The notes under the pieces are model-generated. The model was given only the letters and a program-made list of their open reading frames with translations, had not been told where the DNA came from and made no database searches. The position numbers were made by a program, and so were the translations under genes. A stretch of DNA of 64,000 bases, from assembly GCF_000350485.1 (NCBI RefSeq), contig NZ_AORV01000026.1, forward strand, positions 1-64,000, read 5' to 3'. Positions 44,308 through 54,528 of the stretch are shown here, piece by piece (the first letter of the stretch is position 1; each line of letters begins with the position of its first letter). Origin of the DNA: Ruminiclostridium cellobioparum subsp. termitidis CT1112. Lineage in GTDB: Bacteria; Bacillota; Clostridia; Acetivibrionales; DSM-1351.

Positions 44308-44724
44308 TTGGAAAAGGCACAGAACAACTGGCCTGCAGGAATAAAAAGAACAAGGCAGCGTGAAAGTGTGCTCTCGGTGCTTGAAAATTCCAAGAGTCCC
44401 TTAACTGCAATGGATATATGCTCCCAAATGGAAAACGGTAGGGATGCCGCCTGGTTATCCACCGTCTACCGGATATTGGAGCTTTTCATTAAAAAAGGCG
44501 TGGTGATCAAAACCAACGTCATGAATAATGAAATGGCAGTATATGAACTCAATCGTTTTAAGCATAAGCATTATGCTGTCTGTATGAACTGCCATAAAAT
44601 CATAGAAATGGATAATTGCCCGATGGAAAAATTCATACCAAAACTCGAAGATAAGGATTTCCATGTAATGGGGCATAACCTGGAAGTATTTGGATTCTGC
44701 AAGGATTGTAATCCGAATGGATAA
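44308..44724 (+). CDS. zur: Fur family zinc regulator (Zur-like)
   Basis: This 138-aa regulator has a winged helix (about residues 10-80: TRQRESVLSVLENSKSPLTAMDI, then STVYRILELFIKKGVV), a dimerisation domain with the family metal residues (ELNRFKHKHYAVCMNC), and the structural CxxC pairs CMNC and CKDC. The TTG start at 44308 has GAGGTG 6 nt upstream; a GTG at 44299 sits inside that ribosome site. The zinc-uptake genes on either side of it argue for Zur rather than Fur or PerR. Confidence 0.82.
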   Translation: MEKAQNNWPAGIKRTRQRESVLSVLENSKSPLTAMDICSQMENGRDAAWLSTVYRILELFIKKGVVIKTNVMNNEMAVYELNRFKHKHYAVCMNCHKIIEMDNCPMEKFIPKLEDKDFHVMGHNLEVFGFCKDCNPNG

Positions 44725-44732
44725 TTATAATA

Positions 44733-44814
44733 AATCCGATTTTTCGGATTATTGTCTCCACTTGCTCTGCACATAAAGCCCCCTGACAGGAGTATGTCTC
44801 CTGTCAGGGGGCTT
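44733..44814. terminator. Terminator region between zur and the polysaccharide lyase gene
   Basis: A small AATCCGA/TCGGATT hairpin (44733-44750) is followed by a 17-bp perfect stem, AAGCCCCCTGACAGGAG with CTCCTGTCAGGGGGCTT (44776-44814), around TATGT. It lies between convergent genes and ends in T-rich sequence. Confidence 0.8.
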
Positions 44815-44826
44815 AAGGCAGTGGAA

Positions 44827-47800
44827 TCAGCTTCTCACATCTACCAATTTTGACTTGCGCATAAGGTTCAATATAATAGTAACTGCTTCTCCCCGCGTAA
44901 TATTATCAGTCGGACGTAATTTACCCTGGTCCCCGGCAACCAGCCCGGCGCCAACGTTGAATCTGGCGGCGTCTACCGCCCAACTGCTTACATTTTCGGC
45001 ATCTGTGAAGGCATTCAGATCTCCGCTCAAACTTGTAAGCTCGGTCAGCTTTGCTGCCTTTTGCATAATCAGCATGGCTTCCTGACGGGTGATTTTAGCC
45101 ATGGGGTCGAATTTTTTGTTGTCTCTGCCTTGAATCAGCCCATATTCATATGCCGTGTTTACAGCGCCTGCATACCATGCATTTGCTGATACATCCGTAA
45201 ATACTGATTTGGCGCTGTCCATGGGCAGTCCCAGAGCTTTGACCGTGATTGCGGCAAATTCGGCACGGGTAATGTCGCTACCTCCTCCAAACACATCCCG
45301 GGCAGCACCGTTTATTATCCTGCGGCTGTACATCTCGTTTGCGATCTTCTCATACCACTTGCCGGTGGTATCCGAAAACTTTCGTTGATTGTAAATCAGC
45401 GCATACACAGAATTGGTCAGGCTGTTAATTTGTGCATACCATTTTCCGTCTTTCATGTAAATGGATGTAGGAACCTGTCTTAGTGCACCATCGGGCTCCA
45501 CAACCACAGCAGTAGTTATATTCCCGGCTTGCTCCTCTGTGATTTCTATTCTTCTGCTTACATAGCGTTTAAAGTTTTCTACATTGACAGTTTTTCCATT
45601 ATAGGCGGCAGTGATTGAAAACTCCATGGCCGGGAGGATCAGTTTGCCCTCTTCCTTTTCGATTATTTGCTTGGTTTCAGCCTGTGCCGCTATAGAAGCG
45701 GTACTCTTGATGCTGAACACAACCTCGGAAGTGTTGACTGCACCGAGCTCTCTCATGATACTCCTTGTATCTACGGAGTTTGCCGGTAACGTGCAGACAA
45801 TGTCATTGATCTCTACTGAAAGAGTCATATTTTTATTCGCAACATCTTCCACATTCTTGACAAGCAGCTGCACTATTGATTTATTGGTACTGCTTGTAAC
45901 AGGGATAACAAAACTGGTCTTCGCTGTTGCAAGCTGCTTATACAATTCAGTTTGATTCACCGTAACAAGCGTCGTATCATCTTTAACCGTACGTGTTCCG
46001 ATATTATACACCTTACCATCAATGATTACAGGTGCAATAACACTATTGCCAACGCTTGCAGGTACACTATCACTGCTGCCGCCACCGCCGGTGCCGGACG
46101 AACCTGAGCTGCCGCCTGGAGTGGTCTCGGTGTACACAAGAGCATTTATTGCACTAATTAAGTCCGCTAATGCCGTGTCAACTTCTGCCTGAGTTGCAGA
46201 CGGATTATCAAATACAATTCTTGCTGTGTCAAGTTTCGCTTGAACATTTGCCCAGGTGCCGGCAGTATAACTTGTCGGTACCAGACCTGCCGCATTGGAG
46301 ATTGCTGTATTCAGAGCATCTTTGTTGACAGAAGGTACCCAATCCATTGCCGTAATGACCAGGTTCAGATCAGTAGTCTCAAAAACAGCCTGGATGTTGC
46401 CCGGTAATGCGGCACCTTTGGTCAGACTCAATTTAAAGGTGTAGCTTCCTGCTGTACCGGTTGGGCTGCTCTCGGTGCCATCAGCCGGTGGTGTAAATAC
46501 ATCGCCGGCTGCAATCGCAGCAGTTACTCCGTTTAGAGGTGTGGCAAGGTCGGCGAGAATATTTTCAATATACTGTCTTGCTTCGGCTCGCGTAAGAACT
46601 CTTGCTGCGCCGAAGTCGAAAGATTCAAGTAATGCCTTTGCAGCTTCAATGTCATCCACATACTCTGCAGCTCTCACGGCCAGTTCAGCTTTGATGCCGC
46701 TGGCAGAATTCATGGCGGTAATAACTGCGTTGCCGTTGGCGCGGGCGGTTATCAGTCCATTTTTATCTACTGAAGCAATTCTGGTGTTGCTTGAAGAGTA
46801 GGTCAGATATTTATTGGTGGCATTATCCGGCAGGACAGTGGCTGTGATAGCTTGTGTGCTGCCTGGCTGCATCCAGATACTGTCCTCAGGATTAAGCTTG
46901 ATACTGTTTACGAGTATGTCAATTGCGGTGCCGCCTGAGTCTATAACTGTTAATTCGCAGGCTGCACTGGCGTTTTTGCCGGTCGGGCTGGAGTCTTTGG
47001 CAGTAATAGTTGCCTCTCCGGGGCTATGGGTTATGACAAATCCTGTTGATTTGTCTACAGTAGCAACACTTGGATCACTGCTTTCCCACTCAATAGTAGA
47101 AACATCTGCGGTGTTAGGAGCTGCCGTTGCAGTCAATTTTGCGGTTTGCCCCTTTAAGAATTTAAGGTGTTTGGGAGTTACAATAATACTGTCGATAGCA
47201 GGAGGCGGCACATTGCCAAACACCTGAAACTCGTATATGGACATCCCATAGGCATTCAGAAAAGTGTTGGCTGATACCCTCAAGTAGCGAGCTTGTACAG
47301 GGGCAGCAAATGTGTAATTGTCCCAGACTGGTTTTGATGACGGTTCGGGACGGGTGATTTTGGTCCATGTAGCGTTGTCAGTCGAATACTCCAGGCTGTA
47401 AGAAGTTTTAGGGTGTGAACCTTCCCATAGAATATTAACGTCTGTCACTTCAAAGCTCTGGCCCATGTCCACGGTGAAAGTAATCCAGCCCGGGCTTGTG
47501 CCTATGTTATTGTAACCAACACGGGTGTTCTCGTCTCCGTCAACCGCATTTTTCACGTCTGAATTAGGAGTTTTATTGGTGGGGGCAACGACGAGAGTAA
47601 CGGGTTTATTCAGTGCCAGGTTTACACGGTAGAGTTGCACAGTCAGTGGTATTGCGGCAATCTGAGTTCCTTCATAGGTAGCCACAAGGTTAGTTGTACC
47701 CTCTGCAAGACCTCTGACACTCACCGTATTTACTGTAGAGCCAGTAACTTCAGCAAGATCAGGATTTTGCACTGTCCACACTATTTTCGCAACCTGTGTG

Positions 47801-50800
47801 GGGCGTACCGTAGAGGGCAAAGCCGTAAATGCGATGTCACCGGTTTTACTTACATTAACGATGTTTGGAGTTTTGAGGGGATTTATACCGGTGGGGTCGA
47901 TAGTTACGGCAGCGTCCTTGGAATAACGCACTGTCAGCCGGTCCAGCATGGGTGCCCAGGCAGCGTCCCCCTTATTGGCAATTTTAATTTTCAGGTAATT
48001 GGCGTTTTGCAGACCGTCAATGGTGTAATCATCCTTATAGAACTTGGGGGTGCGGTCCTGGTCGACAATATTACCCGGAGTTACCTGTGTCCAATTGTCA
48101 GCAGTGACATCGGCTTCGGTTGCTGCCGTATAGAAGGTGATAGTCGCATATTTGTTGGCATACCCGCCTTCGCCCGACTGCCAGGCATTCAGGTCAAAAC
48201 CGGACATACCCGGAACGGCATAAGTCAACTCGGAAACTGTTGTGTTGCTGGGGCGCTTGATACAATCACCCAAGGAGCCAAAGTCCGACAACGCCTGCCA
48301 GGACCAGCCGGATGCAGGCGACAGCTTATACGCCTTGCTAAGGTCATTGCTGTTAAAATCATCTATGAATGTAAAGTAAGGTTTATCATCGTCAAAAACC
48401 ACCTGCATTTCATCTGAACTGGTAGTGCCAATTATGTTGGCAGCATCCACCCTGAAGTAGTAGACTGCGCCGTCAATCAAATTTGAAATGTAGGAAGCGG
48501 TAGAACTGCCGAGATCAACAGTATGGGTATAATTGCCGCTTTCGGTGCCATAGTACAGCTTGTAGGAAGTGCCGCCCACATCGTCAAAGAAAACATTTAT
48601 GCCGTTACTGTCAATTGCGTACTGCAGTGCGGGCTTTGCGGGGGCAGTGGTTGGCAGGGGCGGCATGTCCAGCGGGTTCGTTGAAAATACTACCGGGATT
48701 GCCTGACCCTTGCTGCCGCCTGTGTTGATGTCCAACTGGATGTATGGAGTCGTTTGCACTACATTGACGCGAGGGTCCTTCGAGATAACGGCGGTTGCAG
48801 CGCGGTTAACGGTGACAGTGACCATTCCGGTTGATGCCTGGGTGGGATCGGCAACATTCAGCGACAGGGTTTGTCCCGATTCCTGGCTCATAACTGCAGC
48901 GATGCCGTCAACGCTCATGTAGGCAGGAATGCCGTAAGCATCCACAGTCCCTTTCTGAGCGGTAAAATTGGCAACACCCAGGATATTCAATTTTTTTTCA
49001 TACACTGCATGTGTATTTTCATCATGCTTGAGGATTTGCACATCCGGGCTGGTGCTGTATGCAGCAGTGTCGCTCTGCCGGCGGTTAGGCAGCAGCACAA
49101 AGGCATACGAATCGTTTACCGGATTCGTGCCATGGCTTTTGTACATAGTCAGGTAGCTTCTTGTCAATACATCGTCCAAACCGATGTTAAAGGGGCCGAG
49201 ATCACTCATCTTGCCGCTTAGTGAATTGCGCAGGGTTTCAAGAGTTGTATCTTCTGGGAAGTATACACCCAGATTTGAGCCGCTTGTGTTACCCTCAACC
49301 CAAAGGTACTTCGGGTTGACAAGTTGCTCTGCAGTACCGATATCAGTGGACTTTGAATCGCCGTCCACTACAAGGGCATTTCCGCGGTCAATTTTAATAT
49401 TTTCAAGAATTGTCTCCGTGGGTTTGTTGTCACTGGCGGTGATGCCGCTGCCAAGTTCTACGATCTCATCATCAAAAAAGAAATATGACTTTTTAGCATC
49501 AAGGGTGTTGTCCTTGTCCCGCAGGAACATGGCGGATAGACCGTAATTGCCGTCAAAACCAACACCGCCGGCAAAGCAGCCTGGACGGCCGGTTCCCTGA
49601 GAGGCCTTTCCGGTTCCACGCACAACTGTGGTGCCGGGAAGGCGATCCCAGTCAATGGTTGCTTTTACAGCGTCCTCGTTCTGATTAATATCGTCTGTGT
49701 ACAGATAGAGCCGGCCGTTGTTGATGTTCCAGCCTTTACGGTTGGAGTCGCCGATTTCAAAGTTGTAAATACGGTTGGAGTGCATACCAAGACCTGCGGC
49801 AAAACCCTGCTCGGAGTGGTAGGCTGCCTTGTCGCCGACCGCATACTGATGGTAACTCTGGACAGAGCCCACCGGCTGATAATCACTGTTTGCCATCAGC
49901 TTGTTTTTCTCTGTGATTTCCGATATTGTGCCATTTGCGTTGAAGTTTTTGTTGACAATATCATTGGAAAGCCACTCTTTGAGATACCCATTGATATATG
50001 TGCTGTCTGCTTCGTCTTTTGCAATGTCTGCGAGGCGCATTAAGGTGGCCATATCCTGCTGACCAGGCTTAAGCTCGCCGCCAGGCCGGGTAATATCACG
50101 GCCCCTGCTCGTGTCCATCATCATGCCATTTGGCAGCAGGGGAATAAAGCCTTCATAGGCAATTTTGTATACGTTGCTGAGGTCACTGGAGCTTACGTCC
50201 CATTGGCTGCCTCTGAGATAGTAGAGGATCTCTACGATATCGCGGAAAGCTCCTGAACCATAACCTCCATTGTACATATGGTAGCCATGAAAAATGTGTG
50301 TACCGTCCTGGTAGAAACCATCGCCGCCAGTTACGAAATTAAGAAATTTTGGGTAAAAATCCTGGGTTTCTTTGAGAAGTTCCGCGTTCTTTGTAACGAT
50401 GCCCACATAAAGGTCACACTTGCGGCGCCATATACCGTTGGTACCTGTGTCTGACCTCGATACAGCGCCAACTGTCTGCCATTTCAAGCAGGGCTTTGCA
50501 TAGTTTGCAATCTGCGTTGGGGTAAGGTCGTCCCACATCATCATGGTTGTAGCCATAAGGCTCATTGGATTGCCAATACACCAGCTGTACCAGTTTTGGT
50601 AGCTGTTTACATTTTCATTGTAGTGGTATTGGTACATGTAATCCAGGGATTTTATGATGATATCGCGTGTCGCCGCATCCTTATAGAATCTGGTGCCCCT
50701 TGTGGCATAGGCCGTGGCGATTTCCTGGATACGCTGGTAGGTTAGCTGTATTTTGTCCGAATCGTACCAGCTTCCTGTCTGTCCAAGCGGATAGTCTGAA

Positions 50801-51207
50801 AACACACGACTTTGGCTGACGGGATCGGCAACCAGAAGATTGATACCTGCCTGGGCAACATCCTCCAGCGACTTCAATTTTAACGCATAATCCGGGTTGG
50901 CGGGATCCCAGGTACTGTCACCGATGGTAAAGTCAAGCCAGCGCTGACGAAGCTGATCGAATTCATCTCCTGTAGTTTTTGCTCCCAAAGTTATTGCTCC
51001 TGCAGTTGTTGCTTCCATGGTTATTGCTCCTGCAGTTGTTGTTTCTGTGGTTTCTGTTCCTGCAGTTTCCGTTCCTGCAGTTTCTGTTCCTATAGTTTCT
51101 GCTGCGTAGGCCGCTGGAGGAGGTATTACCCCCAACAGTAAAAACACCGCTATAAGAATGCTCAGCACTCGTGCATAAGAATTCCGGGTGAAGAAAATTT
51201 TACTCAT
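44827..51207 (-). CDS. Multidomain PL8 polysaccharide lyase with F5/8C, BIG2, FIVAR and SLH domains
   Basis: This 2126-aa exoenzyme has a signal peptide (about 1-36), a low-complexity Thr/Ala/Gly stretch (about 38-75) and a PL8 catalytic toroid and beta-domain (about 85-830). Fibronectin III (about 855-950), a jelly-roll module (about 955-1110), F5/8C (about 1190-1330), two BIG2 (about 1330-1510), FIVAR (about 1630-1690) and a Ser/Gly linker follow. Three SLH domains (about 1940-2120) end the protein. The catalytic His and Tyr lie nine residues apart in DGTHIFHGYHMYNGGYG, as in hyaluronate, chondroitin AC and xanthan lyases; the Asn may be in TGTNG. It cleaves uronic-acid polymers outside the cell, held to the wall by SLH. 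AGAGGTG precedes the ATG. The exact substrate is open. Confidence 0.88.
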   Translation of the reverse strand: MSKIFFTRNSYARVLSILIAVFLLLGVIPPPAAYAAETIGTETAGTETAGTETTETTTAGAITMEATTAGAITLGAKTTGDEFDQLRQRWLDFTIGDSTWDPANPDYALKLKSLEDVAQAGINLLVADPVSQSRVFSDYPLGQTGSWYDSDKIQLTYQRIQEIATAYATRGTRFYKDAATRDIIIKSLDYMYQYHYNENVNSYQNWYSWCIGNPMSLMATTMMMWDDLTPTQIANYAKPCLKWQTVGAVSRSDTGTNGIWRRKCDLYVGIVTKNAELLKETQDFYPKFLNFVTGGDGFYQDGTHIFHGYHMYNGGYGSGAFRDIVEILYYLRGSQWDVSSSDLSNVYKIAYEGFIPLLPNGMMMDTSRGRDITRPGGELKPGQQDMATLMRLADIAKDEADSTYINGYLKEWLSNDIVNKNFNANGTISEITEKNKLMANSDYQPVGSVQSYHQYAVGDKAAYHSEQGFAAGLGMHSNRIYNFEIGDSNRKGWNINNGRLYLYTDDINQNEDAVKATIDWDRLPGTTVVRGTGKASQGTGRPGCFAGGVGFDGNYGLSAMFLRDKDNTLDAKKSYFFFDDEIVELGSGITASDNKPTETILENIKIDRGNALVVDGDSKSTDIGTAEQLVNPKYLWVEGNTSGSNLGVYFPEDTTLETLRNSLSGKMSDLGPFNIGLDDVLTRSYLTMYKSHGTNPVNDSYAFVLLPNRRQSDTAAYSTSPDVQILKHDENTHAVYEKKLNILGVANFTAQKGTVDAYGIPAYMSVDGIAAVMSQESGQTLSLNVADPTQASTGMVTVTVNRAATAVISKDPRVNVVQTTPYIQLDINTGGSKGQAIPVVFSTNPLDMPPLPTTAPAKPALQYAIDSNGINVFFDDVGGTSYKLYYGTESGNYTHTVDLGSSTASYISNLIDGAVYYFRVDAANIIGTTSSDEMQVVFDDDKPYFTFIDDFNSNDLSKAYKLSPASGWSWQALSDFGSLGDCIKRPSNTTVSELTYAVPGMSGFDLNAWQSGEGGYANKYATITFYTAATEADVTADNWTQVTPGNIVDQDRTPKFYKDDYTIDGLQNANYLKIKIANKGDAAWAPMLDRLTVRYSKDAAVTIDPTGINPLKTPNIVNVSKTGDIAFTALPSTVRPTQVAKIVWTVQNPDLAEVTGSTVNTVSVRGLAEGTTNLVATYEGTQIAAIPLTVQLYRVNLALNKPVTLVVAPTNKTPNSDVKNAVDGDENTRVGYNNIGTSPGWITFTVDMGQSFEVTDVNILWEGSHPKTSYSLEYSTDNATWTKITRPEPSSKPVWDNYTFAAPVQARYLRVSANTFLNAYGMSIYEFQVFGNVPPPAIDSIIVTPKHLKFLKGQTAKLTATAAPNTADVSTIEWESSDPSVATVDKSTGFVITHSPGEATITAKDSSPTGKNASAACELTVIDSGGTAIDILVNSIKLNPEDSIWMQPGSTQAITATVLPDNATNKYLTYSSSNTRIASVDKNGLITARANGNAVITAMNSASGIKAELAVRAAEYVDDIEAAKALLESFDFGAARVLTRAEARQYIENILADLATPLNGVTAAIAAGDVFTPPADGTESSPTGTAGSYTFKLSLTKGAALPGNIQAVFETTDLNLVITAMDWVPSVNKDALNTAISNAAGLVPTSYTAGTWANVQAKLDTARIVFDNPSATQAEVDTALADLISAINALVYTETTPGGSSGSSGTGGGGSSDSVPASVGNSVIAPVIIDGKVYNIGTRTVKDDTTLVTVNQTELYKQLATAKTSFVIPVTSSTNKSIVQLLVKNVEDVANKNMTLSVEINDIVCTLPANSVDTRSIMRELGAVNTSEVVFSIKSTASIAAQAETKQIIEKEEGKLILPAMEFSITAAYNGKTVNVENFKRYVSRRIEITEEQAGNITTAVVVEPDGALRQVPTSIYMKDGKWYAQINSLTNSVYALIYNQRKFSDTTGKWYEKIANEMYSRRIINGAARDVFGGGSDITRAEFAAITVKALGLPMDSAKSVFTDVSANAWYAGAVNTAYEYGLIQGRDNKKFDPMAKITRQEAMLIMQKAAKLTELTSLSGDLNAFTDAENVSSWAVDAARFNVGAGLVAGDQGKLRPTDNITRGEAVTIILNLMRKSKLVDVRS

Positions 51208-51381
51208 AAGAACACCTCTTTACCTTTCCATAAAATTTTACATAATTCGTACAAAATTCTTTTTTCAGCCCTGGTACCGTTTCCTGAATCAAACATATAG
51301 CCTCCAAAGCTTTTGTCCATTACAAGGATACCCTCCTCTCATGTATAATTGAGTATTTCTCTACTTCACTCTTGATTTATT

Positions 51382-52347
51382 TTAATAACCAATCTCATAC
51401 TTTAAGAAAGGATCTTTAATAGTTGCCCTGCCTATCTGACAATCGCTCAAGCCGGTATAAATATCAGCTGTTCCGTCATTATTTCTCAAAAGTCCGGCAG
51501 TAAAAGTCACGTCCTTTAATCCTGGCTGCTTGGCCGGCCCCTGTGGAAAGCTATCCCTTGTACAAATAATTTCACATGGCGACATTTTTAATGTGATTGG
51601 GTCGAATACAAAGGCCATGCTATAATAGTGTAAAACAGCTTGTCCATCTATCATTTCTTCCCGGCTTTTATGACCGGCTATGGCAATCCGATTGTTGTTC
51701 ATAAGCTGCAAATGATTACATCCGCCCCACTCTCCGCTTGCAAACTGCCCTTCTATAATTGGCGCATTTTCAATACTTTTGGCAGTAACCTCCGAAAGAG
51801 AGTTCTCTATTGTAAAGCCAATCATGGCCTTACAGCCATACCTTTCAAGTATCTTATCCCCGTGAGGCCTTGAGAAAATGCCAACTCTGCCATCAGCCAA
51901 CTCAATGAGCCTTATATCCTTCATATCTCCGGGTCCCGTCAAAAACAAACTCAACCGCTCTATACTTTTTCCCTTATAAAAATCTGTGCACCAGCTTACA
52001 ATCCGGCCATTTTCCCAGAATACCCTGACTCCTCCCAATATAAGCTCATCACCAATTACGGTTACAAAAGGATCCTGAAGCTCAAACACAGGTGAATTTG
52101 GTCTTACAACCCATTTGTTCTGTTGTTTTTTAAAAAATACCGCATTGGAACGCTCACTATCTCTGGCTTCCACTCTGCACACAATTATTTCTTCATCATT
52201 CCACTTAAAGGGCACAGAGGGATTATAAATATCCTTATTTTCAAAACCTTCAAAGGCTACTATTTCACTTTTTAAGACGCTTTTTGCCTCATAAAAATAC
52301 TTAAGTCCCTGACTGCAGGTTTGTGGCATGGGTTTTAGCTCAAGCAT
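51382..52347 (-). CDS. DUF1861/GT108-like five-bladed propeller protein (beta-mannoside phosphorylase relative)
   Basis: This 321-aa cytoplasmic protein shows YNPSVPFKWNDEEIIVCRVEARDSE (key parts NPSVPF and RVEARD), LQDPFVTVIGDELILGG and GGCNHLQLMNNNRIAIAGHKS. It matches my memory of DUF1861 proteins, a family related to GH130 and to the Leishmania mannosyltransferase/phosphorylases (GT108). An active-site Asp in QDPF or RVEARD is plausible. AAGGAG precedes the ATG. Next to a GH130 gene and a sugar importer it probably acts by phosphorolysis or transfer on beta-mannosides. Confidence 0.72.
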   Translation of the reverse strand: MLELKPMPQTCSQGLKYFYEAKSVLKSEIVAFEGFENKDIYNPSVPFKWNDEEIIVCRVEARDSERSNAVFFKKQQNKWVVRPNSPVFELQDPFVTVIGDELILGGVRVFWENGRIVSWCTDFYKGKSIERLSLFLTGPGDMKDIRLIELADGRVGIFSRPHGDKILERYGCKAMIGFTIENSLSEVTAKSIENAPIIEGQFASGEWGGCNHLQLMNNNRIAIAGHKSREEMIDGQAVLHYYSMAFVFDPITLKMSPCEIICTRDSFPQGPAKQPGLKDVTFTAGLLRNNDGTADIYTGLSDCQIGRATIKDPFLKYEIGY

Positions 52348-52393
52348 ATTGTTGGTTCTCCTTTTTTAAGTTTAAGAAGTAATATATCAGCTC

Positions 52394-52434
52394 AGTTGCC
52401 GGACAGGTTGTACTGCCAAGTCCTGCCGACAACT
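52394..52434. other. Imperfect hairpin between the two phosphorylase genes
   Basis: AGTTGCCGG and CCGACAACT flank a further partial GGAC/GTCC stem. The 147-nt gap has no gene. It may modulate expression of the DUF1861 gene relative to GH130, but the pairing is imperfect. Confidence 0.35.
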
Positions 52435-52494
52435 CCTTTAGTGCTGTCGAATGCGTTATAGGTTTCAACAGACGATACCTCAATTTATCTCAAG

Positions 52495-53676
52495 CTAGGC
52501 TTTAAATTTTTTAATATAATTTATAAGACCAGCCTTATTTATTTTTAACACTCCGATTTTTTCATCAGCCGCGCCATAGCTGGCCAGTAATTCTTCCCCA
52601 AGCTCAATAAGTCCGGTCATAAATATACATGGTGTCTTGAACTTGTTAGGCATTTCCCAATCCTGATCAGCAATAGCCAGTCTTTCCGGACATCTGTGAG
52701 TCACCGCAGGCATGCCGCTTTTCTGTTCCTTCAGAATCATAAAGGACTGGGTATAACCAATTTCCGCATCCTGTTTTCCATGATAATTCAAGAGCCATTC
52801 GTCCTCTCCGATCTTCACAGGAGGCGTACTGCCGCCAATTCTATCCTTCTCCCACTGAAATTTTGGAACTGCAAGGACATACCTGGTTAAGCCGGGGTTG
52901 CTGAAATCCTCGAATTTATCTGCTGCACAGATAACAATGGAGGGTGGAAGCTCCTCATTAATGCCTGGGTATGCAGAAGGATTAAAAGGTCTTTGAAGCA
53001 TTACGATTTTAGGCTGACCGTCTATCATAAGCCTTTCCGGAAATATTAAAACGTCCCTGTCCTCTCCAAAACACGCATCGGTAAGATTTGTTACATATGT
53101 AAAAGCCTTATCATAATTCCCTGATGCCAGGCAATCCAAATCAACCTTAAATAGTACGTTTACAGTCACATTTTCTGAAGCAGCTTTGCCATAAGGATTG
53201 TTCCGGGTACTTATCCACTCGGGAGCACACTGGGTAGGTTCATCCTTAATCCAGTAAGGTCCCGGAGGGAACATCCTGCACGCTGTAATCACATAGCATT
53301 GATCTTCAAAATAAAATAATCTCGGATCCTCTATGCAGCCGTTTGAGTAATTTACAACCATTTCACCCTTATAATTTCGAATTAAAATCTTATCAATATC
53401 CATTTCTACTTTTGGAGAAATGGCAGGCCGATTGGTATCAAACTGCCACGACTCACCATTATCATCACTCCAGCCATAGCCTAAAAATATGGGATAGGGT
53501 ACTGGCTTTCCTTCTGCCCTCTTCTTCTCCCAGGGACCTGTTGCTCTAAACAGCATATGGATACGTGAAGATTTTTTGTCTTTTATAATCGCTGGATTTA
53601 AAACCATTTCAGAGGCCCAATTGCTTTCAAAAGGCTTTAAAACCAATTTTTTTGAATGTATAAAATTATAGTTCAT
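52495..53676 (-). CDS. GH130 family beta-mannoside phosphorylase
   Basis: This 393-aa five-bladed propeller enzyme has NPAIIKDKKSSRIHMLFRATG, CIEDPRLFYFEDQCYVI (the family's Glu-Asp-Pro-Arg), FPERLMIDGQPKIVMLQRP and YHGKQDAEIGYTQSFM. These are the usual GH130 active-site and phosphate-pocket stretches; the likely general acid is the Asp of EDPR. Family members split beta-linked mannose with phosphate to give mannose 1-phosphate. It is longer than the usual 310-350 residues. AAGGAG precedes the ATG. It lies just downstream of the sugar permease genes. Confidence 0.85.
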   Translation of the reverse strand: MNYNFIHSKKLVLKPFESNWASEMVLNPAIIKDKKSSRIHMLFRATGPWEKKRAEGKPVPYPIFLGYGWSDDNGESWQFDTNRPAISPKVEMDIDKILIRNYKGEMVVNYSNGCIEDPRLFYFEDQCYVITACRMFPPGPYWIKDEPTQCAPEWISTRNNPYGKAASENVTVNVLFKVDLDCLASGNYDKAFTYVTNLTDACFGEDRDVLIFPERLMIDGQPKIVMLQRPFNPSAYPGINEELPPSIVICAADKFEDFSNPGLTRYVLAVPKFQWEKDRIGGSTPPVKIGEDEWLLNYHGKQDAEIGYTQSFMILKEQKSGMPAVTHRCPERLAIADQDWEMPNKFKTPCIFMTGLIELGEELLASYGAADEKIGVLKINKAGLINYIKKFKA

Positions 53677-53711
53677 GAATTTCTCCTTGAATGCTGGAAT
53701 GACTGATTAAA

Positions 53712-54527
53712 TTACATTTTTACAGATCCGGCAGTTAAGCCGTCAATAATATATCTCTGTAAGTACAGGAATAAAACAACAAGAGGAAGCGCTACGATAA
53801 TAAGCCCCGCAGTCAATTCAGTCCAATTTGTTGAATACTGACCCGAAAAAACAAATAACCCTTTAGTTATTGGAAAAAGCTTTTCGTCGGATAGGAAAAT
53901 AATTGCTTTTACTATATCATTCCAAATACCTATGGCAGTTAAAATGGCCATGGATGAAATTGCCGGTTTGGAAAGAGGAATAATAATTTTAAAGAAATAA
54001 GTAAAATAACCGCAGCCATCGGTAATAGCCGCTTCATCCAGGTCAGTGGGTATTCCCTTCAGATATGAGACAAAGAACATTAGGGCAACCCCGCCAATGG
54101 ATAGCATGGCAATAATATATCCCAGCCTTGTATTGAACAATTTTGTTTTTAATAATATTTGAAATAAAGGTATTGTTCCATCGGGAAGGAAAACTCCAAT
54201 CATCATAAAAAAGTATAGGCCACTGCTGAATCTTACGTAATTTCTTGCAATGGGAAACGCTATCAGCAGCGAGCAAATCAAAGATAACACAGTTGCTGCT
54301 GTAACATAAATCAAGCTGTTTAAAATATAAAACCCAAAGTTCGCTTTCTGCCAGGAGTTCACAAAATTTTCGATAGTAGGTGAAAAAATTAATCCCAGCG
54401 GATTGGAGAGAAACTCTTCGGGCAACTTAAATGCAGTAAACACTACATAACAAAGAGGAACTATAAATATGAGCATTGCTATCAGTATACTGAAATAAAC
54501 CAGAAACCTGGAGGTTAATTTTCTCAT
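53712..54527 (-). CDS. Sugar ABC transporter permease, MalG type (second CUT1 locus)
   Basis: This 271-aa, six-helix protein has the coupling motif DLDEAAITDGCGYFTYFFKIIIPLSKP (key part EAAITDGC...IIPLSKP). GGAGG lies before ATG 54527, one nucleotide after the MalF-type stop; the longer frame from 54542 starts within the other gene's end. It imports oligosaccharides with the two upstream gene products. Confidence 0.9.
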   Translation of the reverse strand: MRKLTSRFLVYFSILIAMLIFIVPLCYVVFTAFKLPEEFLSNPLGLIFSPTIENFVNSWQKANFGFYILNSLIYVTAATVLSLICSLLIAFPIARNYVRFSSGLYFFMMIGVFLPDGTIPLFQILLKTKLFNTRLGYIIAMLSIGGVALMFFVSYLKGIPTDLDEAAITDGCGYFTYFFKIIIPLSKPAISSMAILTAIGIWNDIVKAIIFLSDEKLFPITKGLFVFSGQYSTNWTELTAGLIIVALPLVVLFLYLQRYIIDGLTAGSVKM

Positions 54528-54528
54528 T

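Noticed and set aside
44827-51207. Assignment of the lyase specifically as hyaluronidase
   Set aside because: The catalytic His-Tyr spacing is shared by hyaluronate, chondroitin and xanthan lyases, and the neighbouring mannoside enzymes do not fit a glycosaminoglycan pathway.
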